Translations under genes and position numbers: made by a program
Notes under the pieces: model-generated
Told to the model about the DNA's origin: nothing
Databases searched by the model: none
What the model saw: the letters and a program-made list of their open reading frames with translations, nothing else
Shown here: positions 1-7,569 of the stretch, piece by piece
Numbering within the stretch: the stretch's first letter is position 1
Layout of the letters: every line of letters starts with the position of its first letter
Source of the DNA: Acidovorax_G lacteus
GTDB taxonomy: Bacteria; Pseudomonadota; Gammaproteobacteria; Burkholderiales; Burkholderiaceae_C
Assembly (NCBI RefSeq): GCF_039540375.1
Contig: NZ_BAABEX010000010.1
Coordinates: 13,733 to 77,732, forward strand
Length of the DNA: 64,000 nt
Direction of reading: 5' to 3'

Positions 1-385
1 GCCCCAGGCGCTGCGGAATGGCGGCCACCGGGCCGTGCTCAGCGACGCACACGTATTCGGCGTGGCATCCCATGCGCCCACCGGAGAAACCGAACACGGC
101 ATCGCCCACCCGAAAGCGCCGCACTGCGGGCCCCACCGCATCGACGATGCCCGCAAACTCGCTGCCCAGCACGGGGCGGCGCGGGCCCCGCCAACCCAGC
201 GCCAGCCGGCCCAGCAGGCCAAAGCCCGGGGGCAGGGCGCGGGCGCGCACACGCCAGTCGGCGCTGTTCACGGTGGTGGTCAGCACGCGCACGCGCAGCT
301 CGTGCGGTGCGGGCTCGGGCGTGGGCAGATCGGCCCACTCCAGCACATCCGGCGCGCCGTAGCGCGTGCAGACGATGGCGCGCAT
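1..385 (-). CDS. MDR-family (zinc-type alcohol dehydrogenase / quinone oxidoreductase) protein, 5' part only
   Basis: The reading frame starts at the ATG whose complement is at 383-385 and stays open to the window edge, so only the first 128 residues are present. The sequence begins MRAIVCTRYGAPDVLEWADL and continues through an NSADWRVR segment, a GSEFAGIVDAVG block and RVGDAVFGF. These are the hallmarks of the N-terminal GroES-like domain of medium-chain NAD(P)-dependent oxidoreductases such as quinone reductases. The Rossmann domain lies outside the window. The start is 11 bp from the stop of the upstream lipoprotein gene on the same strand, so the two are probably cotranscribed. The substrate cannot be predicted. 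Confidence 0.85.
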   Translation of the reverse strand, partial: MRAIVCTRYGAPDVLEWADLPTPEPAPHELRVRVLTTTVNSADWRVRARALPPGFGLLGRLALGWRGPRRPVLGSEFAGIVDAVGPAVRRFRVGDAVFGFSGGRMGCHAEYVCVAEHGPVAAIPQRLG

Positions 386-396
386 GGGGCGCCGGC

Positions 397-1533
397 TCAG
401 CGAGACAGGGCCGCGGCCGTGGCCGCGTCCAGGCGGCCACTCTGTGGCAAGCCTTTGTCCTTCTGGAAGGCACGCAGCGCGGCGGCGGTGCGCTGGCCCA
501 TCGCGCCGTCAGGCGTGCCTGCGGTGTAGCCCAGCGCGTTCAGCCGCTCCTGCGCATCCCGCAGCGACAGGCCGCCGGCAGCGGGCGTGGCGGCCGCCGG
601 GGCAGCCCGCGGGGCCGACGTCTGCGAGGGCGCGGCTGCGCCATCCACCGCCAGGCGGCCACCGCCACCCAGGCCCTGGCCCTGCACCGTCTGCGCGCGG
701 TACTGGCGCAGGGAGCGCACCATCTGGTTGAAGGCGTCCATGAAGGCGGCGGCAATCACCTTGCCTTCGGCCGTGTTGCTGTAGCCGCCCAGGCGTGCGC
801 CGCCCGATCCGCCCATGAGCTGGCCCATGGCGCCGAAGTCGGTTTTGGCGGCGCTGCCTTCCGATGCAGCCACCTGCACGCCGGAGCGGTGGTCGATGAG
901 CGTGAGCAGTGCGCTGGCTTCTTTGGTGTTCATGTTGGCGCCCACGGCCGCCAGCAGGCCGCCAGCGCGTCCTCCCACCAGCCCGCCCAGCGAGGCCGAT
1001 GCGCCGCCGGCGTTGTGGTTCTGGAAGACGATTTCGGGCGACAGCCCGTAGTCTGACGCCACCACCTGGCCCTGGCCGAACTGGCTGCCCTGGCGCATTT
1101 CGCCAGCCTGCATCAGCGCGCGTTCGCGCTGCATGGCCTGCATGCCGGCCGCACCGCGCTCCACCACCACAAAGCAGTTGGATTGCTGCACCAGCAGGCG
1201 CAGCAGGTTGGCTGTGGGTGGCAGGCGGTACTGGTCGCGCAGGATGGTGTACCAGCCGGCCTGCTGGTTTTCGATCAGCGACACCGTGCCCAGCGGGCTG
1301 TCGCAGCGCTCAAGCTCGCTGTTCGTGTTGCTGGTGGCCGCGCCAGCAGCGCTGCCCGTGGCCACGGTCTTGGCCTCCGGGCTGCCCATGCGCATGGGCG
1401 ACATGGTTTCGCAGCCGGCCAGCAGCAGCGCGGCGCAGGCCGCCGTGGCCAGCACGCCCCAGCGGGGGGCGGTGCGCAGTGCCAGGGCGTGGTCAAGGGT
1501 GGGCGCGTGGGGAGTCCGGTGCTCAGGGGTCAT
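397..1533 (-). CDS. CsgG/HfaB-like lipoprotein with C-terminal peptidoglycan-binding domain
   Basis: This encodes a 378-residue lipoprotein. The N-terminus has a hydrophobic segment ending in a lipobox LLLAGC with the lipidated Cys at about residue 41, which supports the ATG at 1533 over the longer open frame. Residues of about 60-280 resemble the CsgG/HfaB family: a DSPLGTVSLIE start, YRLPPTANLLRLLVQQSNCF, VVERG, and a glycine-rich SLGGLVGGRAGG stretch. A Gln/Ala/Pro linker follows. Residues of about 320-378 form a PG_binding_1 domain (LSLRDAQERLNALGY, DGAMGQRTAAALRAFQ). CsgG proteins form outer-membrane secretion pores, while the C-terminal module suggests anchoring to the cell wall. No curli subunit gene is adjacent, so its role is unclear. 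Confidence 0.8.
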   Translation of the reverse strand: MTPEHRTPHAPTLDHALALRTAPRWGVLATAACAALLLAGCETMSPMRMGSPEAKTVATGSAAGAATSNTNSELERCDSPLGTVSLIENQQAGWYTILRDQYRLPPTANLLRLLVQQSNCFVVVERGAAGMQAMQRERALMQAGEMRQGSQFGQGQVVASDYGLSPEIVFQNHNAGGASASLGGLVGGRAGGLLAAVGANMNTKEASALLTLIDHRSGVQVAASEGSAAKTDFGAMGQLMGGSGGARLGGYSNTAEGKVIAAAFMDAFNQMVRSLRQYRAQTVQGQGLGGGGRLAVDGAAAPSQTSAPRAAPAAATPAAGGLSLRDAQERLNALGYTAGTPDGAMGQRTAAALRAFQKDKGLPQSGRLDAATAAALSR

Positions 1534-1670
1534 GGTGCAAGCGGGGCAGGAGGGTGTGCAGGAAAGGGCTGACGAAACGGAGCGCGCAAGCGGGAGCGCG
1601 CAAGCGCAGCCGCTGGCCGTGCGCCGGCGCGCGGCATGGGGCCGGACTGTCGCCGTCCTGTAGGGCTGCG

Positions 1671-1694
1671 ACAACCCTCCGGACGGAGGGTTGT
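1671..1694. promoter_or_regulatory. Perfect 11-bp inverted repeat in divergent intergenic region
   Basis: ACAACCCTCCG, a 2-bp spacer, then CGGAGGGTTGT form a perfect palindrome between two divergently transcribed lipoprotein genes. Outer bases TAGG at 1661-1664 and CCTA at 1697-1700 extend the dyad loosely. The position and symmetry suggest an operator. It has no following T-run, so it is unlikely to be a terminator. The binding factor is unknown. Confidence 0.5.
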
Positions 1695-1755
1695 GTCCTA
1701 CGCAGGGCGATTTCGAGAATGGCCCGCTGTTGTTGGGAAACCTAGGAGTGATGAC

Positions 1756-2814
1756 ATGAACAGCAGAGCAGAAGCCGCGGGCATGCGGCGCCCGGTGCGC
1801 CACGCCGCCGTCTGGGCCGCGGGCGCGGCCGCCCTGGCCCTGGTGGGTTGCGGGGGCGGTGGAGGCGACGGTCCCGGCACCGGCCCCGACGTGGGCTACA
1901 CCATTGCCGGGCAGTTGTCGGGCCTGGCCGCCGGGCAGCGCGTGGTGCTGCAAAACAATGGCGGCGACGACTTGAGCGTGGCGGCCAACGGCCGGTTCGC
2001 GTTCGGCACCACCGTGTCCGCCACACGGCCCTATGCCGTGACGGTGAAGACCCAGCCCACGGGCCAGCGCTGTACCGTGAGCCAGGGCAGCGGCAATGCC
2101 ACCGGCCCGGTCGAGAACGTGGCCGTGCGCTGCGAGAACGTGGCTGCGGGCACCTACACCGTGGGCGGCACGGTGAGCGGGTTGTCGGGCGCGGGCCTGG
2201 TGCTGCAGAACAATGGCTGGGACAGCCTGGCCGTTGGCAGCAACGGGGGCTTTACTTTTGGGTCCACCATGGCGGGCGGCGCGACCTACGACGTCACCGT
2301 GCGCAGCCAGCCAGCCGGGCAAAGCTGCTCGGTGCGCAACGGCCGCGGCACCGTGGGGACGGCCCCCGTCAACAACGTGGAGGTGACCTGCGGCAACACG
2401 CTCGACCTGCCCGTGGGCGACTGGAAGGTCGAGCTGTGCACCCAGGTGCGCCCGGGGCAGTGGGGCCGCAACCTCTGGCGCGTCACGCGGCAGGCTGACA
2501 ATCGTGTCACCGCCCAGATGGGTGCAGCGCTCTACAGCAGCTCGACCTGCTCGGGCACGCCCACCATTCCCCCGCCGTTGACCGACGTGGGCACCATCGT
2601 GTTCGACCGCAACGCCAGCACGCCAGCGCTCACGGCCTTCTGGGGCCTGTGGACGCAGCCGTCGGGCCAGAGCACGCGCGTGGTCTGGGGCCGCAAGAAC
2701 GGCCGCCTGTGCCTGATGGCCGACCAGACGCCCAGCGTGTTCCCCACCGCGGCCAGCGTGGAGAGCTATGTCGATCTGGTGATCCCGAACCGCCTGTGCT
2801 ACACGCTGGAGTGA
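1756..2814 (+). CDS. Lipoprotein with two tandem beta-sandwich-like repeats
   Basis: 352 residues. The ATG at 1756 is preceded by TAGGAG at 1743-1748, which decides the start over the longer frame. The signal ends in a LALVGC lipobox (Cys32) followed by five glycines, a common outer-membrane lipoprotein pattern in this group. Two repeats of about 80 residues follow (about 40-125 and 130-210). Both contain a YTxxGxxSGL start, a VLQNN segment, a FxFGxT strand, a YxVTVxxQPxGQxC strand and a final VxVxCxN strand. The C-terminal roughly 140 residues, rich in Trp and Cys, are unlike the repeats. No enzymatic motif is visible. It diverges from the CsgG-like lipoprotein and shares its intergenic palindrome. 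Confidence 0.75.
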   Translation: MNSRAEAAGMRRPVRHAAVWAAGAAALALVGCGGGGGDGPGTGPDVGYTIAGQLSGLAAGQRVVLQNNGGDDLSVAANGRFAFGTTVSATRPYAVTVKTQPTGQRCTVSQGSGNATGPVENVAVRCENVAAGTYTVGGTVSGLSGAGLVLQNNGWDSLAVGSNGGFTFGSTMAGGATYDVTVRSQPAGQSCSVRNGRGTVGTAPVNNVEVTCGNTLDLPVGDWKVELCTQVRPGQWGRNLWRVTRQADNRVTAQMGAALYSSSTCSGTPTIPPPLTDVGTIVFDRNASTPALTAFWGLWTQPSGQSTRVVWGRKNGRLCLMADQTPSVFPTAASVESYVDLVIPNRLCYTLE

Positions 2815-2915
2815 GCCCGGGCCTGCCCCACGCCGCGTGACCGGTGTGGGGCCAACCTGCGCAGACGGGTCGCAGGCGGTGGGACAATCAGCGCCCCATC
2901 TGCCCGCCTTGCCCC

Positions 2916-3602
2916 ATGCTGCGCCGCCACGTTGTTCCTGCTGTCGCCCTCGCTCTGGGCCTGGCCGTTCGGCCGGGCGCAGCCCAGTCTGCAGCGCTGC
3001 GGCCGGCCGAAGCCGCGCGCGCCGTGCGCAGCCTGCTGCAGCAAGGCGTGCAGGCCGCCATCGATGAGCTGGGCCAGGCCGACGGCTTCTGGTCGCGCCC
3101 GCGCGTGCGCATCGGTCTGCCGCCGTACCTGGACGACGCCGCCACCGTGCTGCGGTCCACCGGGCAGCGCCAGCGGCTCGATGAGCTGCACCGCGCGCTC
3201 AACCGCGCCGCCGAAGCCGCCGTGCCCCTGGGGCGCGAGCTGCTGCTGCAGACCGTGCAGCGCATCAGCGTGGACGACGCGCTGGCGCTGCTGCGTGGCG
3301 GCGACACGGCTGTCACCGCTTTTTTTGAGCGCCGCACCCGCGAGCCACTGACCCAGCGCTTCAAGCCCGTGGTGCAGCGCGCCACCGAGCAGGTGGGCCT
3401 GGCCCGCCAGTACGACGCTGTGGCCGGCCGCGCCGAACGCATGGGCCTGCTGCGCCCGGGCGAAGGCAGCGTGGCCGAGTACGTGACCGCGCGCACGCTC
3501 GACGGCCTGTTTGCCACCGTGGCCGAGCACGAACGCCGCCTGCGCGACAACCCCGCCGACGCCGCCACCAGTCTGCTGCGCCGCGCGCTGCAACTGCGCT
3601 GA
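2916..3602 (+). CDS. DUF4197 family secreted protein
   Basis: 228 residues with an N-terminal signal peptide (LRRHVVPAVALALGLAVRPG, cleavage near AAQSA), which argues for the ATG at 2916 rather than the upstream in-frame start at 2844. The mature part matches DUF4197 by pattern: ALLRGGDTAVTAFFERRTRE, then an FKPVVQRATEQVGLARQYDAV segment, then EYVTARTLDGLF near the C-terminus. Members are predicted periplasmic helical proteins of unknown function. The stop is 7 bp before the next start, so it is cotranscribed with the YchJ-like gene. Confidence 0.8.
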   Translation: MLRRHVVPAVALALGLAVRPGAAQSAALRPAEAARAVRSLLQQGVQAAIDELGQADGFWSRPRVRIGLPPYLDDAATVLRSTGQRQRLDELHRALNRAAEAAVPLGRELLLQTVQRISVDDALALLRGGDTAVTAFFERRTREPLTQRFKPVVQRATEQVGLARQYDAVAGRAERMGLLRPGEGSVAEYVTARTLDGLFATVAEHERRLRDNPADAATSLLRRALQLR

Positions 3603-3609
3603 GCCCGCC

Positions 3610-4059
3610 ATGCCCGCTGCGCCGCTTTCCCTGTTCGCCTCGGTTGCCGCCACCGAGCCCTGCCCCTGCGGCCGCCAGGACGCCCGGGGCCGCCTGCGCC
3701 CGCATGGGCAGTGCTGCGGCCCCTGGCTGGCGCCCGACGGCGCGCCCGCGCCCGATGCCGAGGCGCTCATGCGCTCGCGCTATAGCGCCTTCGTGCTCGG
3801 GCGGGCCGACTACCTGCAGGCCACCTGGCACGCCAGCACGCGCCCTGCCGATCTGGTGCTGGACCCGGCCGTGCGCTGGCTGGGGCTGCAGGTGCGCGGC
3901 CACTGGGTCACGGGGGCGGATACGGCCGAGGTCGAATTCGTCGCCCGCAGCCGCCAGGGCGGGCGCGGTGTGCGCCTGCACGAACGCAGCCGCTTTGTGC
4001 GCGAGGCGGGCCGCTGGTGGTACGTGGACGGCGACTTTCGGGACGGCAGCGCGGCTTGA
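3610..4059 (+). CDS. YchJ/UPF0225 family protein with SEC-C type zinc motif
   Basis: 149 residues starting at ATG 3610, just after the DUF4197 stop; the open frame extends upstream but inside that gene. An N-terminal Cys cluster (CPCG and CCGP, residues about 19-40) resembles the SEC-C metal-binding motif. The family-defining ALMRSRYSAFVLGRADYLQATWH block follows. The C-terminal part (VEFVARSRQGGR, RFVREAGRWWYVDGDF) is the YchJ NTF2-like domain. YchJ proteins are cytosolic and of unknown function. Confidence 0.85.
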   Translation: MPAAPLSLFASVAATEPCPCGRQDARGRLRPHGQCCGPWLAPDGAPAPDAEALMRSRYSAFVLGRADYLQATWHASTRPADLVLDPAVRWLGLQVRGHWVTGADTAEVEFVARSRQGGRGVRLHERSRFVREAGRWWYVDGDFRDGSAA

Positions 4060-4080
4060 CGTTCCATCGGCCTGCAGCCC

Positions 4081-4122
4081 AGCAAAGTCAAGCACGAGCA
4101 GCTATTGATTTGATAGCGACCA
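4081..4122 (+). repeat. Dispersed repeat, copy 1
   Basis: It contains TCAAGCACGAGCAGCTATTG followed by ATTTGATAGCGACCAAG. The core AAGCACGAGCAGCTAT matches the best copy at 63919-63934 exactly. The upstream hairpin arm is missing, so this is a half element. Confidence 0.7.
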
Positions 4123-4182
4123 AGCCCCACTGGACCTCGGCATCCGGTCTGCACGCCACGGCGCTTGCACGCGCAACCCGCA

Positions 4183-4213
4183 CAGCCCCACAGCCCCACA
4201 GCCCCACAGCCCA
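4183..4213. repeat. Short tandem repeat, CAGCCCCA units
   Basis: Three perfect 8-bp units (4183-4206) are followed by a partial fourth unit. It is noncoding and could vary in number by slippage. Confidence 0.8.
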
Positions 4214-4241
4214 GTTTTGCAAGCCAAAACCGACGCGGGAG

Positions 4242-4283
4242 CAGCAAATTCAAGCACGGCCAGCTATTAAAAGAGGAGCGACC
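4242..4283 (+). repeat. Dispersed repeat, copy 2
   Basis: It reads CAGCAAATTCAAGCACGGCC then AGCTATTAAAAGAGGAGCGACC. It is nearly the same as the copy at 61228-61265, and the two form a subfamily with AGCAAATTCAAG at the 5' side and AGCTATTAAAAG at the 3' side. Confidence 0.7.
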
Positions 4284-4475
4284 GAAGCCTGCGGGTGCTA
4301 CCGCCATCCCGCCCGCGCGGGCTGACGTACCATCGGGTGCCATTCTGGGCGCGGTTCCGGGTGCTGCCGTGGGCGCTGCCCAGGCCGTTGCCTGCGGCCC
4401 GGCGCGCGCAGGGCCGGCTGCCATCGTTGTTCTGCCTGGCCGCGCCTTGGCCGCCAGGCCCAGCCCCTTTGCCCC

Positions 4476-5135
4476 ATGACCTTTGAAGCCATTTTGTTCG
4501 ACTGCGACGGCGTGCTCGTGGACAGCGAACCCATCACCAACGGCGTGCTGCGCGACATGCTCGAAGAAGCCGGCTGGAGCCTGACGCCCGAAGCCTGCAT
4601 GCAGATCTTCATCGGCAAGACGGTGCGCAGCGAAGCCGCGCGCATCGAGGCGCACACCGGCCAGCCCCTGACCGACGCGTGGATGGACGCCTTCTACGCG
4701 CGCCGCAACGCACGCCTGGCGGCCGAGCTGCAGCCCATTGACGGTGCGCTGGAAACGGTGGCCGCCGTACACGCGCGCCTGGCCGGCCGCATTGCCTGCG
4801 CGTCGGGGGCCGATCGCTTCAAGGTGGAAATGCAACTCGCCCAGGTGGGCCTTGCGCCGCTGTTTGCCGGCCGCGTGTTCAGCGGCCACGAAATGCCCCG
4901 TACCAAGCCCGCGCCCGACGTGTACCTGGCCGCAGCCGCAGCCCTGAACGTACCCCCCGCGCGTTGCCTGGTGGTGGAAGACACCGTGACCGGCGTCACC
5001 GCTGGCGTGGCCGCCGGGGCCACGGTGGTGGGCTACAGCCCCTCGCCCGTGGGCCACGGCACGCCCGAGGCGCTGCGCGCCGCCGGGGCGCAGCACATCC
5101 TGCACGATTTGCGCGGGCTGGTGGCGTTGTTGTAG
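4476..5135 (+). CDS. HAD-superfamily (HAD-IA) phosphatase, phosphoglycolate/beta-phosphoglucomutase-like
   Basis: 219 residues. Motif I is FDCDGVLVDSEP near the N-terminus, with the nucleophile Asp9 and acid/base Asp11. Motif II is a CASGADRFKVEMQL block, the Lys of motif III lies in PRTKPAPDVYL, and motif IV is VVEDTVTGVTAG. The cap domain lies at residues of about 16-80. This is the architecture of small-molecule sugar-phosphate phosphatases, and the substrate cannot be assigned. The gene stands alone after a repeat-rich spacer. The following 236 bp up to the dmlA-like stop contain no gene I can support. Confidence 0.85.
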   Translation: MTFEAILFDCDGVLVDSEPITNGVLRDMLEEAGWSLTPEACMQIFIGKTVRSEAARIEAHTGQPLTDAWMDAFYARRNARLAAELQPIDGALETVAAVHARLAGRIACASGADRFKVEMQLAQVGLAPLFAGRVFSGHEMPRTKPAPDVYLAAAAALNVPPARCLVVEDTVTGVTAGVAAGATVVGYSPSPVGHGTPEALRAAGAQHILHDLRGLVALL

Positions 5136-5371
5136 GGCGCGCGCCCGGTGCGGGGACGCGGGGGTGGGCGTGGTGTCCGTCCCTCGCGCCAGCGCATCGC
5201 GGCATGCTCGGCCGCGAGTACCTGTGCCAACGCCGGGTGGGCCCACGGCCGCTGCGGGCAGGGGCGATGGAGCCCGGTGATGCACCGGGACGGGGCCCGA
5301 TGGCGCTGCGTGCCGAGTGATCCTCAATGCGCCAGCCAAGCGCTCGCGGCCGACGCGGTCGCGGGTATGGT

Positions 5372-6478
5372 TCAGAGAACGTTGCTGGCAGGTGTGCTGG
5401 CCACCAGGGCCGCGATGGCCTGGCCGACGTCGGTGGTGCTGGCTGTGCCTCCGAGGTCGGGTGTGCGGGGTCCGCTGGCCAGCACGGTCTCGATCGCCCG
5501 GACGATCGCGTCGTGGGCAGCGCGTGCCGCGCCTTGTCCATGGCCGAGAAAGTCCAGCATGAGTGCGCCGGACCAGATCATGGCGATCGGATTGGCGATG
5601 TTGCGGCCGTAGATGTCGGGCGCGGAACCGTGCACGGGTTCGAACAGCGACGGAAACGTCCGTTCCGGATTCAGGTTGGCTGAGGGGGCCAGCCCCATGG
5701 TGCCCGCACTGGCGGGCCCCAGATCCGAGAGGATGTCCCCAAACAGGTTGCTGGCGACCACCACATCAAAGCGCTGCGGTTGCAGTACGAACCGCGCAGC
5801 CAGGATGTCGATGTGCTGTTTGTCGATGTGGACGTCTGGGAACTGCCGGGCCATGGCGTCGACCCGCTGGTCCCACCAGGGCATGCTGATGGCGACGCCG
5901 TTGCTTTTGGTGGCCGCCGTCAGTCGTTGGCGCGGCCGTTGCCGGGCGAGCTCGAATGCGAATCTGAGCACGCGGTCGGTGCCGTGACGGCTGAAGACCG
6001 ACTCCTGAACGACGATTTCCCGGTCGGTTCCCTCGAACATGATGCCCCCGAGGTTGGTGTATTCGCCTTCGGTGTTCTCACGGACGATCAGGTAGTCGAT
6101 GTCCCCTGCGCGGCGACCCGCCAAAGGGCTGGGCACACCTTCGAACAGGCGCACCGGGCGCAGGTTGATGTACTGGTCGAACTCCCGCCGAAACTTGAGC
6201 AGACTTCCCCACAGCGAGATGTGGTCTGGCACGGCCGATGGCCAGCCCACCGCGCCAAAGTACAGGGCGTCGGTGCCTTGCAACTGGGCCTTCCAGTCGG
6301 GCGGCATCATGCTGCCGTGTTGCTGGTAGTGGTCGCAGCTGGCCCAGTCGATGTGCGTCAGCTCCAGTGGTATGCCAAATCGCTGGCTCGCGGCCTGGAG
6401 CACCCGGACCCCCTCTGGGGCGACCTCTTTGCCGATGCCGTCCCCGGGAATGACGGCGATTCGATGTGCCTGTTGCAT
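5372..6478 (-). CDS. dmlA: Tartrate/D-malate dehydrogenase (isopropylmalate dehydrogenase family)
   Basis: 368 residues, the usual length for the family. IAVIPGDGIGKEVAPEGV at the N-terminus, YLIVRENTEGEYTNLGG, TKSNGV and the metal-binding DVVVASNLFGDILSDL identify a beta-decarboxylating NAD-dependent dehydrogenase. PVHGSAPDIYGRNIANPIAM is the adenine-side motif. The residues around EGEY and the 368-residue length fit the TtuC/DmlA branch, which oxidises tartrate or D-malate, rather than LeuB. The gene diverges from a LysR regulator, the same arrangement as E. coli dmlA-dmlR. The exact substrate (D-malate versus tartrate) is inferred. Confidence 0.85.
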   Translation of the reverse strand: MQQAHRIAVIPGDGIGKEVAPEGVRVLQAASQRFGIPLELTHIDWASCDHYQQHGSMMPPDWKAQLQGTDALYFGAVGWPSAVPDHISLWGSLLKFRREFDQYINLRPVRLFEGVPSPLAGRRAGDIDYLIVRENTEGEYTNLGGIMFEGTDREIVVQESVFSRHGTDRVLRFAFELARQRPRQRLTAATKSNGVAISMPWWDQRVDAMARQFPDVHIDKQHIDILAARFVLQPQRFDVVVASNLFGDILSDLGPASAGTMGLAPSANLNPERTFPSLFEPVHGSAPDIYGRNIANPIAMIWSGALMLDFLGHGQGAARAAHDAIVRAIETVLASGPRTPDLGGTASTTDVGQAIAALVASTPASNVL

Positions 6479-6572
6479 GGTGCGTGTTGCGTGCTGTGGA
6501 AGGGATCAGCAGCTTAAAAGACGGCTTAAACGTGCACAATCTTTGTAATCGTTGTCTTTATGTTTACGTTTC

Positions 6573-7496
6573 GTGTTCAATAAAGCGCCGTCGAATGACG
6601 ATCTGAGGGTCTTTTGTGCGGTGGTGGAGCGCGCTGGTTTTGCCGCTGCCGCACAGGATCTGGGGGTGTCCACCGCTTTCGTGAGCAAGCGCGTGCGCTT
6701 GCTGGAGACACAGCTGGGGGCGAGGCTCTTGCACCGAACGACGCGCAGGGTCACCCTCACCGAAAGTGGCGAGCGCACCTACGGCTGGGCCCAGCGCATC
6801 CTGGACGACGTCGATCAGCTCCTGCAGGACGTGGGAGACGTGGCGGTCCAGCCGCGTGGAGGCTTGAGGGTCTGCAGCAGTTTCGGTTTTGGCCGCATGC
6901 AGGTCGCTCCGGCTCTGGATGCGCTGACGCAGCGGTATCCCCAGCTTCGCGTGCGCCTGGATCTGTACGACCGCCTCGTCGACGTTGCGGCGGAGGGGTT
7001 CGATCTGGACATCCGTGTAGGCGACGGGGTGGAGCCGCATCTGATCGCGCGCCCTTTGGCGGACAACCACCGGGTGCTGTGTGCATCTCCCCAATACCTG
7101 GCGCAGCGGGGCACACCGCAATCGCTCAAAGACCTTGCGCACCATGATTGCCTGGCCATCAAGGAGCGTGACCATCCACTCGGGGTTTGGCGCCTGCACA
7201 ACCGCGACCGCGAGCACGCCGTGAAGGTATCCGGCGCACTGTCCAGCAACCATGGTGAGGTCGTGCTGCGCTGGGCTCTCGATGGGCGGGGTATCGTGCT
7301 GCGGTCCATGTGGCAGGTGGCGCCCTTGCTGCAGACGGGGCAGTTGGTGCAGGTGCTGCCCGGGTGGCGTCAGTCGGCCAAGATTTGGGCGGTGTACCCA
7401 TTACGGCTGGAGCGCTCGGCCAAGCTGCGTGTGGCGGTGGAGTTTCTGGCCGACTGGTTTCGCCACAGCGTTCCCCGGGAAGCCGCTCAGGGCTGA
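6573..7496 (+). CDS. LysR-family regulator, DmlR-like
   Basis: About 307 residues. The N-terminal winged helix reads DDLRVFCAVVERAGFAAAAQ then STAFVSKRVRLLETQLGARL, with LLHRTTRRVTLTESGERTY following. The C-terminal half is a periplasmic-binding-protein-like effector domain. The start is uncertain: GTG at 6573 is used here because family members have only a few residues before DLRVF, but a TTG at 6552 adds seven residues, and neither has a good ribosome-binding site. It faces away from the D-malate dehydrogenase across a spacer of about 95 bp, so by analogy with DmlR it probably activates that gene in response to the substrate. Confidence 0.85.
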   Translation: MFNKAPSNDDLRVFCAVVERAGFAAAAQDLGVSTAFVSKRVRLLETQLGARLLHRTTRRVTLTESGERTYGWAQRILDDVDQLLQDVGDVAVQPRGGLRVCSSFGFGRMQVAPALDALTQRYPQLRVRLDLYDRLVDVAAEGFDLDIRVGDGVEPHLIARPLADNHRVLCASPQYLAQRGTPQSLKDLAHHDCLAIKERDHPLGVWRLHNRDREHAVKVSGALSSNHGEVVLRWALDGRGIVLRSMWQVAPLLQTGQLVQVLPGWRQSAKIWAVYPLRLERSAKLRVAVEFLADWFRHSVPREAAQG

Positions 7497-7569
7497 AATC
7501 GCTCCAGAGCGCCTTCCAATCCAGGGGCTGATCGTGTCCGATCGCGCGGCGGCAGAGACGGACAAGGCC

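Larger units (their letters stand above)
4060..4475. other. Noncoding, repeat-rich spacer
   Basis: This 416-bp stretch has no convincing gene. It holds two copies of the dispersed hairpin-type repeat (4081-4122 and 4242-4283) and an 8-bp tandem repeat (4183-4213). A near-identical 14-mer, TGACGTNCCATCGG, occurs at 4057-4070 and 4323-4336. The arrangement suggests repeated local duplication or insertion. No clear promoter for the downstream HAD gene is visible. Confidence 0.6.

Noticed and set aside
4183..4213. CRISPR-like array
   Set aside because: The 8-bp units are directly adjacent with no spacers, and no cas gene is present.
5136..5371. Possible small genes between the HAD phosphatase and dmlA
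   Set aside because: Open frames here are Arg/Gly/Pro-rich, lack ribosome-binding sites, and continue into dmlA antisense.
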